64,000 nt of DNA, from positions 2,252,227 to 2,316,226 of the forward strand of contig NZ_KQ483358.1 in the NCBI RefSeq assembly GCF_001432305.1. The letters are read 5' to 3'. A program made the translations under genes and the position numbers. Of the stretch, positions 9,427-15,994 are shown piece after piece (within the stretch, counting starts at the first letter, position 1; each line of letters begins with the position of its first letter). This DNA comes from Curvibacter sp. PAE-UM (lineage in GTDB: Bacteria > Pseudomonadota > Gammaproteobacteria > Burkholderiales > Burkholderiaceae_C). The notes under the pieces were generated by a model. That model did no database searches. It was not told the DNA's origin and saw only the letters and a list, made by a program, of their open reading frames with translations.

Positions 9427-9455
9427 TTGACGTTTATCAAATTAGTATGCATACT
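9427..9455 (+). promoter_or_regulatory. Promoter with overlapping palindromic operator for the MobA-like gene
   Basis: TTGACG (9427-9432) and CATACT (9450-9455) are spaced 17 bases, fitting a sigma-70 promoter. The perfect 12-base palindrome AGTATGCATACT (9444-9455) covers the -10 box, a typical repressor arrangement. The palindrome resembles MarR-type sites, and the related mobA of Comamonas is controlled by the MarR-type MobR. No such regulator gene is in this window. Confidence 0.6.
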
Positions 9456-9542
9456 TACTATTATTGAGTTTGGTGGCTCATGTTGAGCCGGCCGCACTCA
9501 AGCCGAACCGTCGGTGCTGTTTTTCAGTCTTTGGAGATAACG

Positions 9543-11459
9543 ATGCAGTTCTACAAAAGTGGCTTCAGGGGTGGCAACCCCGACGTCAAGCAAGCCGCGC
9601 CGAACCGGCGCAACCGGGGCATCAACGAGCCGCTGCCGGAAAAGGTGGATGTGCTGATTGCCGGCACCGGCCCGGCGGGTCTGTGCCTGGCGGCGCAGTT
9701 GTCGCAGTTCCCGGAGATCGAGACGATGATCGTGGAGCGCATGCCCAGCAACATCATCAAGGGCAAGGCCGACGGCATCAACACGCGCTCCATGGAAATG
9801 TTCCAGGCCTTCGGCTTTGCCGACAAGGTCAAGCGCGAAACCTACTGGGTCAACCAGACCAATTTCTGGATGCCGGACCCCAAGAATCCTGCCCACATCA
9901 AGCGCGCGGGCCGGGTGCAAGACGTGGCCGACGACAGCTCGGAAATGCCGCACATCCTGATCAACCAGGCGCGGCTGCACGAGCTGTTCCTGGAGGTCAT
10001 GAAGAATTCCCCGTCGCGCCTGGAGCCCGACTACAGCTGGGAAATCCTGGGCCTGACGGTGGACACCAGCACCGACGATCACCCGGTGACCGTGACCCTG
10101 AAAGACGCCAGCGGCCTGAACTGGGGGGGCACCCGCACCGTGCGGGCGAACTACGTGGTGGGTTGCGACGGGGCGCATTCGGCCGTGCGCAAGGCGATCG
10201 GCGGTGAACTCAAGGGCGATGCCGCACATCAGGCCTGGGGCGTGATGGACATCCTCGCCAACACCGATTTCCCGGACGTGCGGCAGAAGTGCCTGATCTC
10301 TTCCGCCAGTGAAGGCAATTTGCTGATCCTGCCGCGCGAGGGTGGTTATGTGTTCCGCATGTACGTGGAGCTCGACAAGCTCCGGCCCGACGAGAAGGCG
10401 GCGCAGCGCAAGCTCACGCAGCACGACATGATTGCCGCGGCGAACCGCATCATCAAGCCTTACACGATCGACGTGAAGGAGGTGGTCTGGTGGTCCATCT
10501 ACGACATTGGGCACAGCATCACCGACCGGTTCGACGACGTGCCCGCGGGCGTGGACCGCAACCCGCGCGTGTTCACGGCGGGGGGCGCCTGCCCCACTCA
10601 CAGCCCCAAGGCGGGGCAGGGCATGAATGTCTCGATGCAGGACACCTTCAACCTGGGCTGGAAGCTGGTGCACGTGCTCCAGGGCCGGGCCGATGCCCGC
10701 CTGTTGCGCAGCTATTCCAAAGAGCGGCTGACCGAGGCCAAACGCCTGGTGGAGACGGACCACAAATGGGCGCGGGTCATGTCGGCCCCCACCACCCAGG
10801 CCGAGCGGGAAGGGATTGAGGAGCCGCGCATCATTCGCCAGTTCAAGGAGAACCTGGAGTTCACGGGCGGCCTGGCCGTCAAGTACGACCCGTCCGCGCT
10901 GATCGGCCCGGCAACTTATCAGTCGCTGGCGACCGGCGAGACCATCGGCCGCCGCTTTCACTCCGCGCCCGTGGTGCGGGTGTCGGACGCCAAGCAAATG
11001 CAGCTTGGCCATGTGGCCGAGGCCGATGCGCGCTGGCGCATCTACGCCTTTGCCGGCAAGGCCGACGGTACCGATTCGATCTCGGCCATCCACCAGCTCG
11101 CGGATTGGCTGGAAACCGACGCGAACTCCCCGGTCGTCAAGCACACACGCAAGGGCGAAGACATCGACGCGGTGATCGACTTCCGCGCGGTGTTCCAGCA
11201 AACCTTCGACCAGCTGGCCTACGAGAAGATGCCGTCTCTGCTCAAGCCCAAGACCGGCAAACTGGGCCTGCAAGACCATGAGAAGGTCTTCTGCGTCGAC
11301 CACAAGGGTGTGGGCGATATTTACGACATGCGCGGCATCAACCGCGACAAAGGCTGCATGGTGGTGGTGCGGCCGGACCAATACGTGGCCCACGTGCTGC
11401 CGTTGGACGCGCGCCAGGAGCTGGCGGACTTCTTTGCGGGCATTCTGCTGCCGGCCTGA
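9543..11459 (+). CDS. FAD-dependent aromatic hydroxylase, MobA/phenol hydroxylase family
   Basis: A 638-aa flavoprotein monooxygenase closely resembling 3-hydroxybenzoate 4-monooxygenase (MobA) in length and layout: PF01494 FAD/substrate domain, then a C-terminal thioredoxin-like dimerisation domain. The FAD motif GTGPAG lies near residue 40 and the DG motif GCDGAHSAVR near 215. The third FAD motif, normally GDACHTHSPKAGQGMN, reads GGACPTHSPKAGQGMN here, so Asp348 is Gly and His351 is Pro. That Asp normally contacts the FAD ribityl chain, so activity is doubtful. Start ATG 9543 follows a GGAG ribosome binding site. An upstream in-frame ATG at 9480 is rejected. The true substrate is uncertain. 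Confidence 0.85.
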   Translation: MQFYKSGFRGGNPDVKQAAPNRRNRGINEPLPEKVDVLIAGTGPAGLCLAAQLSQFPEIETMIVERMPSNIIKGKADGINTRSMEMFQAFGFADKVKRETYWVNQTNFWMPDPKNPAHIKRAGRVQDVADDSSEMPHILINQARLHELFLEVMKNSPSRLEPDYSWEILGLTVDTSTDDHPVTVTLKDASGLNWGGTRTVRANYVVGCDGAHSAVRKAIGGELKGDAAHQAWGVMDILANTDFPDVRQKCLISSASEGNLLILPREGGYVFRMYVELDKLRPDEKAAQRKLTQHDMIAAANRIIKPYTIDVKEVVWWSIYDIGHSITDRFDDVPAGVDRNPRVFTAGGACPTHSPKAGQGMNVSMQDTFNLGWKLVHVLQGRADARLLRSYSKERLTEAKRLVETDHKWARVMSAPTTQAEREGIEEPRIIRQFKENLEFTGGLAVKYDPSALIGPATYQSLATGETIGRRFHSAPVVRVSDAKQMQLGHVAEADARWRIYAFAGKADGTDSISAIHQLADWLETDANSPVVKHTRKGEDIDAVIDFRAVFQQTFDQLAYEKMPSLLKPKTGKLGLQDHEKVFCVDHKGVGDIYDMRGINRDKGCMVVVRPDQYVAHVLPLDARQELADFFAGILLPA

Positions 11460-11471
11460 GGCCCGGCTCCG

Positions 11472-11495
11472 GTCGCCCTGAGCCTGTCGAAGGGC
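11472..11495. repeat. Single arm of the REP-like repeat
   Basis: The segment shares the 15-base core CTGAGCCTGTCGAAG (11478-11492) with the left arm of the repeat at 1525-1595. No inverted partner follows, so this is a half element lying directly after the hydroxylase stop codon. Confidence 0.6.
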
Positions 11496-11522
11496 TCTCC
11501 GTTTGGGCGGAGCCCAGCCAAA

Positions 11523-11556
11523 CCCTCTGCAAGTCGTTGATTTGCAGAGGGATTTT
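11523..11556. terminator. Terminator between the hydroxylase and the 58-residue gene
   Basis: A perfect 10-bp stem (CCCTCTGCAA at 11523-11532, TTGCAGAGGG at 11542-11551) is followed by ATTTT. It ends the hydroxylase transcript and, by symmetry, could also serve the oppositely oriented small gene whose stop is at 11566. Confidence 0.85.
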
Positions 11557-11565
11557 AGATTGTTC

Positions 11566-11742
11566 TCAAACTTGCTTGGCGGCTTTGCTGCGGTTACCGG
11601 CCACCACCTCGCGCACGTGCTGCGCCAGGCTGCCGTTCTCTTCCACGACCATGAACTGGGCGAGCAGGGTATTGGCCTGACTTGCCTTGCGCTTGGCGGT
11701 GGGGCGTTTGGCGGGGGGCGAACCGGTGGCGTGGGCGGGCAT
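11566..11742 (-). CDS. Orphan 58-residue basic protein
   Basis: A 58-aa product not recognised from any family. The first 24 residues are rich in Ala, Pro, Lys and Arg (AKRPTAKRKAS), which suggests a disordered nucleic-acid-binding tail. Residues 25-50 look helical (NTLLAQFMVVEENGSLAQHV). The start at 11742 is supported by AGGAG seven bases upstream. An in-frame ATG at 11802 would give 78 aa but lacks this site and would run into the upstream dyads. Two large palindromes upstream imply tight control. It could be an antitoxin-like or regulatory peptide, but there is no direct evidence for that. Confidence 0.6.
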   Translation of the reverse strand: MPAHATGSPPAKRPTAKRKASQANTLLAQFMVVEENGSLAQHVREVVAGNRSKAAKQV

Positions 11743-11791
11743 GGTGGCACTCCTGATGGGTGCATTAAGCGCCAATTTGGCTCTTGGCGTT

Positions 11792-11879
11792 TGAGGTCGC
11801 AATTTGCGACCTCAGGTTGCCTCAGTTGAGCCTGGAGGGGTTCACCAACTTGATATCGCAAACTGCGACTTCAAGTTGG
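11792..11879. promoter_or_regulatory. Two related dyads upstream of the 58-residue gene
   Basis: Dyad 1 at 11792-11814 is a perfect 10-bp inverted repeat around ATT (TGAGGTCGCA/TGCGACCTCA). Dyad 2 at 11845-11879 has outer arms CCAACTTGA/TCAAGTTGG and inner TCGCA-AAC-TGCGA. The two share the core CGCA-N3-TGCGAC-TCA-GTTG in the same orientation, about 58 bases apart. This looks like a pair of operators for one regulator; the regulator is unknown. Confidence 0.55.
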
Positions 11880-11937
11880 GACGGCCGGCCCAGCGGCCCT
11901 GAGGGCTGGCAACAACAGCAGGCGCGCGCCAGGGCGG

Positions 11938-11943
11938 TATGAT
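11938..11943 (+). promoter_or_regulatory. -10 element of the tRNA-Arg gene
   Basis: TATGAT lies 23 bases before the tRNA, inside a GGCGG/CCGCC dyad. No convincing -35 hexamer is seen. Confidence 0.45.
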
Positions 11944-11966
11944 CCGCCACCCACATTTCTTCTCGT

Positions 11967-12043
11967 CAGCCCGTAGCTCAGTTGGATAGAGCAACAGCCT
12001 TCTAAGCTGTGGGTCGGGGGTTCGATCCCCTCCGGGCTGACCA
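11967..12043 (+). tRNA. tRNA-Arg (anticodon TCT)
   Basis: A 77-nt cloverleaf with encoded CCA. The acceptor stem is CAGCCCG/CGGGCTG, the D loop is AGTTGGATA, the anticodon stem ACAGC/GCTGT encloses loop CTTCTAA with anticodon TCT, and the T loop is TTCGATC. It reads AGA codons, which are rare in this G+C-rich genome. Confidence 0.97.
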
Positions 12044-12105
12044 ATCCCAAACGCAGATTTCAGCCGGCAGGCCGCCGCAAGCGCAGGCGGCCGGGCGGCG
12101 CTCGT

Positions 12106-12372
12106 TCAACTGCGTTGCAGCACCAGGCGGGTGGGGGAGACTTGCAGCTTCTCGGCGTCCACCGCGCTGCCCAGTTCCTGCAGGTGGACCTGTAGCAGGC
12201 TGCGGTTGATGACGACGTGGCCCACGGTGTAGTCGCGGCCCTGGTAGCTCACGCGCGAGCCGGGGCGGTACAGGGGCAGATGGACGATGACGGGTTCGGC
12301 GAGGGCCGGCGTTTCGGCCTCGCCGGCGGGCAGATCCTGCGTGGCGTGCAGGTAGGCGGACTCGTTTTTCAC
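12106..12372 (-). CDS. Conserved hypothetical protein, 88 aa
   Basis: A small cytosolic protein without signal peptide or membrane segment. The central part (residues 30-65, HLPLYRPGSRVSYQGRDYTVGHVVINR) reads as a compact beta-rich fold like short SH3-type or KOW-like domains, followed by an LQVHLQELG strand. The start is a GTG at 12372 with no strong ribosome binding site. Codon usage matches the neighbours, so it is a real resident gene. No function can be assigned. Confidence 0.65.
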   Translation of the reverse strand: MKNESAYLHATQDLPAGEAETPALAEPVIVHLPLYRPGSRVSYQGRDYTVGHVVINRSLLQVHLQELGSAVDAEKLQVSPTRLVLQRS

Positions 12373-12441
12373 TTGGGGTGGCTCTTACACGGGAAACGGG
12401 CGGGCCGCCGTGCAAGTGTCAGGGCGCCACCGCCTCAGGAC

Positions 12442-12618
12442 TTACCAGGAGATACGGGGGAAGCCTGCAAGATACCACAGCACGAAGATCGAGATGAGCA
12501 CGGGCAGGCCGATGCCGATGAAAGTCAGCAAAGTCAGGAAAAAAGTCCAGAGCTGGGAGAGCCATTCCCTGAAGACTTCCCGTAGGTCGACGTTCCAAAA
12601 ATGCTCTTGCCGTTTCAT
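12442..12618 (-). CDS. Small single-pass membrane protein, 58 aa
   Basis: A short open frame starting at ATG 12618 and ending TAA at 12442. The first 22 residues are polar and charged (MKRQEHFWNVDLREVFREWL). A hydrophobic stretch follows at residues 24-51 (FFLTLLTFIGIG, then LPVLISIFVLWYLAG), ending FPRISW. This is typical of small inner-membrane proteins with an amphipathic N-terminus. Codon choice is normal for the genome. A 7-bp dyad lies 28 bases upstream. The family is not recognised, and automatic gene callers may miss it. Confidence 0.6.
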   Translation of the reverse strand: MKRQEHFWNVDLREVFREWLSQLWTFFLTLLTFIGIGLPVLISIFVLWYLAGFPRISW

Positions 12619-12645
12619 GTCTCTGCCGTCGTGTTGTCGTGTGGT

Positions 12646-12663
12646 GTGTGAAGTAGTTCACAC
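12646..12663. promoter_or_regulatory. Dyad GTGTGAA-N4-TTCACAC upstream of the small membrane protein
   Basis: A perfect 7-bp inverted repeat with a 4-base spacer sits in the region where the promoter of the minus-strand small gene should be. It is possibly an operator. It resembles the half-sites of CRP-like regulators, but the spacer is shorter than theirs. Confidence 0.35.
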
Positions 12664-12764
12664 TTTGCGCATACTGGGAACGAATGTACCCCCAATTCCG
12701 GCCTTCTGAAAGCGGGAAAAGCGGGCAGATGTAAGGGTATATGTCGGGGGCCGCTGCCGGCGGT

Positions 12765-13310
12765 TCAGACCAGGTCGACGTCGTGCACCTGGTAGCGGCC
12801 GGCCTTGCGGTCGGCAAAGTAGCGCTCCAGCGTTTCCTTGACGGTGCGAAAGGCGATTTCGTCCCAGGGGATCTCGTGCTCGGCGTAGAGCTGGGCTTCC
12901 ATGGTCTCGGTGCCGGGGGCGAACTGGTCGCTCAGCAGTTTGGCGCGGTAGAACAGGTGCACCTGGCCCACACGCGCCACGCTGATGATGGTGAACAGGC
13001 CTTCCATCTCGATCTGGGCGCCGGCTTCTTCGTCGGTTTCACGGGCGGCGCCCTGGGCCGTGCTTTCACCCAGCTCCAGGAAGCCGGCCGGCAGCGTCCA
13101 CTTGCCCTTGCGCGGCTCGATATTGCGCTTGCACAGCAGCACCTTGTCGCCCCAGTAGGGCACGGTGCCCACCACGTTGAGCGGGTTTTCGTAATGGATG
13201 GTGCTGCAGGCGGGGCAGATGGCGCGTTCGCGCGTGTCGCCGTCGTCGGGGAGGCGGTAGACCACGGCCACGCCGCAATTCTTGCAGTGTTTGATGGGGC
13301 TGTGCAGCAT
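12765..13310 (-). CDS. Nudix hydrolase with N-terminal zinc ribbon
   Basis: A 181-aa hydrolase of nucleoside diphosphate derivatives. Residues 8-35 form a zinc ribbon (CKNCG ... CPAC), as in NADH pyrophosphatase-like Nudix proteins. The Nudix box (GX5EX7REUXEEXGU) fits exactly at about residues 76-98, with REx2EE replaced by RETDEE. The substrate is unknown. It stands alone between the small membrane protein gene and a divergent DUF2784 gene, 64 bases apart. Confidence 0.9.
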   Translation of the reverse strand: MLHSPIKHCKNCGVAVVYRLPDDGDTRERAICPACSTIHYENPLNVVGTVPYWGDKVLLCKRNIEPRKGKWTLPAGFLELGESTAQGAARETDEEAGAQIEMEGLFTIISVARVGQVHLFYRAKLLSDQFAPGTETMEAQLYAEHEIPWDEIAFRTVKETLERYFADRKAGRYQVHDVDLV

Positions 13311-13374
13311 GAAAGTGAGTGTAGGGGAAACCGACAGTCTGCTGCTCGGGGCAGGGCCCTATCATCCGGCCATC

Positions 13375-13800
13375 ATGGACACCCTGCTGCTCTGGCAAGT
13401 GCTGGCCGATGCGGTGCTCACCCTGCATGCCGCGGTGGTAGCTTTCGTGCTGGGCGGGGCGCTGGTGGTTCTGCTGGGCGGGCCGGCGGGCTGGGCCTGG
13501 GTGCGGGCGCCGCTGCTGCGCTGGGCGCATCTGGGGGCCATCAGTTTTGTGGTGCTGCAGACCTGGCTGGGTGCCGCTTGCCCGCTGACGGTGCTGGAGA
13601 TCTGGCTGCGCCGGCAGGCGCGCATTGCGGGTGACTACGAGCGCAGTTTCATCGAGCATTGGGTGCAGCGCCTGTTGTATTACGACGCGCCGCCCTGGGT
13701 GTTCGGCCTGGCCTACACCTTGTTCGGCCTGGGGGTGCTGTGGTTGTGGCGGCGCTGGCCGCCGCGGCCCTGGCGCCGGCCGGCCAGGCGCAAGCCTTGA
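13375..13800 (+). CDS. DUF2784 membrane protein
   Basis: A 141-aa inner-membrane protein of family DUF2784, with no known function. Three or four hydrophobic segments are visible (about residues 8-35, 50-68 and 108-128). The family signature CPLTVLEIWLRRQA followed by FIEHWVQRLLYYD is clear. The arginine- and proline-rich tail (RRWPPRPWRRPARRKP) is cytosolic by the positive-inside rule. The start at 13375 gives the usual length. Confidence 0.85.
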   Translation: MDTLLLWQVLADAVLTLHAAVVAFVLGGALVVLLGGPAGWAWVRAPLLRWAHLGAISFVVLQTWLGAACPLTVLEIWLRRQARIAGDYERSFIEHWVQRLLYYDAPPWVFGLAYTLFGLGVLWLWRRWPPRPWRRPARRKP

Positions 13801-13910
13801 TTTAGGTCATTTTGTGGCCTGGGGATGCCCGCCGAACGTCAGTTTGCAGCAAGATCGATACTCATAATTATGAATTCAGTTCCAAGACAGATAAACCGAG
13901 GAGAGCCTGG

Positions 13911-15818
13911 ATGAGTCGTTACGCCGAGTTTCACCGCCGTTCCATCACCGACCGTGAGGCCTTCTGGGCCGAACAGGCCCAGCTGATCGACTGGCAGCAG
14001 GCCCCGAAGCAGATCTGCGACTACAGCAACCCGCCCTTTGCGCGCTGGTACGTGGGCGGCACCACCAACCTGTGCCACAACGCGGTGGACCGGCACCTGA
14101 AAGACCGCGCCGACCAGGCCGCGCTGATCTACGTCAGCACCGAGACCGACGAGGAAAAGACTTACAGCTTCCGCGAACTGCACGCCGAGGTGCAGCGCAT
14201 GGCGGCCAGCCTGCTTGAGCTGGGCGTCAGATCAGGCGACCGCGTGCTGATCTACATGCCCATGATCGCCGAGGCGGCCTTTGCCATGCTGGCCTGCGCG
14301 CGCATCGGCGCCATCCACTCGGTGGTGTTCGGCGGTTTTGCCTCGGGCTCGCTGGCCTCGCGCATCGAGGACGCCGAACCCAAGGTGGTGGTCAGTGCCG
14401 ACGCGGGCTCGCGCGGCGGCAAGGTGGTGGCCTACAAGCCGCTGCTGGACGAGGCCATCCGCCTGTCCAAACACAAACCCGCTGCCGCGCTGCTGGTGGA
14501 CCGCGGGCTGTCGCCCATGGACCTGACGGCCGGGCGCGACCATCTGTGGGGCCCGCTGCGTGAAAAACACCTGAACACCCCCGTGCCTTGCGAATGGGTG
14601 GACGCCACCCACATCAGCTACACGCTTTACACCAGCGGCACCACCGGCAAGCCCAAGGGCGTGCAGCGTGATACGGGCGGTTATGCCGTGGCGCTGGCGG
14701 CGAGCATGAAGTACATCTTCGAAGGCAAGCCGGGCGAGACCTATTTCTCCACCAGCGACATCGGCTGGGTGGTGGGGCACAGCTACATCGTCTACGGCCC
14801 GCTGATCGCCGGCATGGCGACCATCATGTACGAGGGCCTGCCCATCCGGCCGGACGCCGGCATCTGGTGGCAGCTGGTGGAAAAGTACAAGGTCTCGCGC
14901 ATGTTCTCGGCGCCCACGGCGGTGCGCGTGCTCAAGAAGCAGGACCCGGCCTTCCTCAAGAAATACGACCTCTCCAGCCTCAAGGCGCTGTACCTGGCCG
15001 GCGAGCCGCTGGACGAGCCCACGGCGCAGTGGATCAGCCAGGGCCTGGGCGTGCCCATCATCGACAACTACTGGCAGACCGAGACCGGCTGGCCCATCCT
15101 GACGATTGCCAACGGCGTGGAGAAGGCGCCCAGCAAGTTCGGCAGCCCGGGCGTGCCCATGTACGGCTACGACGTCAAGCTGATCAGCGAGAGCACGGGC
15201 GAGGAACTCACGGGGCCCGACCAGAAGGGCGTGGTGGCCATCGAGGGCCCGCTGCCGCCGGGTTGCATGCAGACCGTATGGCGCGACGACGCGCGTTTCG
15301 TCAACACCTACTGGAAGAGCATTCCGGGCAAGCTGGTCTACAGCACCTTTGACTGGGGCATCCGCGACAAGGACGGTTATTTCTTCATCCTGGGCCGCAC
15401 CGACGACGTGATCAACGTGGCCGGCCACCGCCTGGGCACACGCGAGATCGAGGAATGCATCTCCGGCCATCCCAACGTGGCCGAGGTGGCCGTGGTGGGC
15501 GTGGCCGACCAGCTCAAGGGCCAGGTGGCCATGGCCTTTGCCGTGGCCAAGGACGCCAGCGGGCTGACCAGCGACGCGGCACGCCTGAAGCTGGAGGGCG
15601 AGGTGATGAAGCTGGTGGACAGCCAGCTGGGCGCGGTGGCGCGGCCTTCGCGCGTGTTCTTCGTCAACCTGCTGCCCAAGACGCGCAGCGGCAAGCTGCT
15701 GCGCCGCGCGCTGCAGGCCGTGGCCGAGGGCCGCGACCCGGGCGACCTGACCACCATGGACGATCCGGCGGCCCTGCAGCAGGTGCGCGAGCTCGTGGGT
15801 GCCGCGGCCAAACCATAA
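13911..15818 (+). CDS. prpE: Propionate-CoA ligase
   Basis: An acyl-CoA synthetase (635 aa) that activates propionate to propionyl-CoA, the entry step of propionate use. Adenylate-forming enzyme motifs are present: YTSGTTGKPKG near residue 243, DNYWQTETGWP, GRTDDVINVAGHR, and the acylatable lysine in TRSGKLLRR near the C-terminus. Acetyl-CoA synthetase paralogues are close relatives. The N-terminus YAEFHRRSITDREAFW favours PrpE. ATG 13911 follows GAGGAG. No methylcitrate-cycle genes are adjacent. Confidence 0.92.
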   Translation: MSRYAEFHRRSITDREAFWAEQAQLIDWQQAPKQICDYSNPPFARWYVGGTTNLCHNAVDRHLKDRADQAALIYVSTETDEEKTYSFRELHAEVQRMAASLLELGVRSGDRVLIYMPMIAEAAFAMLACARIGAIHSVVFGGFASGSLASRIEDAEPKVVVSADAGSRGGKVVAYKPLLDEAIRLSKHKPAAALLVDRGLSPMDLTAGRDHLWGPLREKHLNTPVPCEWVDATHISYTLYTSGTTGKPKGVQRDTGGYAVALAASMKYIFEGKPGETYFSTSDIGWVVGHSYIVYGPLIAGMATIMYEGLPIRPDAGIWWQLVEKYKVSRMFSAPTAVRVLKKQDPAFLKKYDLSSLKALYLAGEPLDEPTAQWISQGLGVPIIDNYWQTETGWPILTIANGVEKAPSKFGSPGVPMYGYDVKLISESTGEELTGPDQKGVVAIEGPLPPGCMQTVWRDDARFVNTYWKSIPGKLVYSTFDWGIRDKDGYFFILGRTDDVINVAGHRLGTREIEECISGHPNVAEVAVVGVADQLKGQVAMAFAVAKDASGLTSDAARLKLEGEVMKLVDSQLGAVARPSRVFFVNLLPKTRSGKLLRRALQAVAEGRDPGDLTTMDDPAALQQVRELVGAAAKP

Positions 15819-15845
15819 GAATCAGCACCTGAATTCATAAGCGGC

Positions 15846-15875
15846 TTTGTGCCGCCGGGCATTCGGTGGCACAAT
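15846..15875. promoter_or_regulatory. Inverted repeat and possible promoter before odhA
   Basis: TTGTGCCGCC (15847-15856) is repeated in inverse as GGTGGCACAA with one mismatch. The arms coincide with a possible -35 (TTGTGC) and -10 (CACAAT at 15870-15875) spaced 17 bases. It may be a regulated promoter for odhA, or simply a hairpin that slows prpE transcription. No T-run follows. Confidence 0.4.
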
Positions 15876-15994
15876 CGCCCCTGTACTAAGGCTCCTTCCT
15901 GCCACAGTCGCATCCGCCAACCGGTCCAGCCGTGCCGCGGAAGGTTTTTCCAACCAGTCAAAGTTTCCCTCAGGGAAACGGAGGTCAGCGCAAT

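Noticed and set aside
5221-9542. Integrative element with attachment sites at tRNA-Pro
   Set aside because: No second copy of the tRNA 3' end was seen at the right side of the accessory genes and no integrase is present, so no att sites are called.
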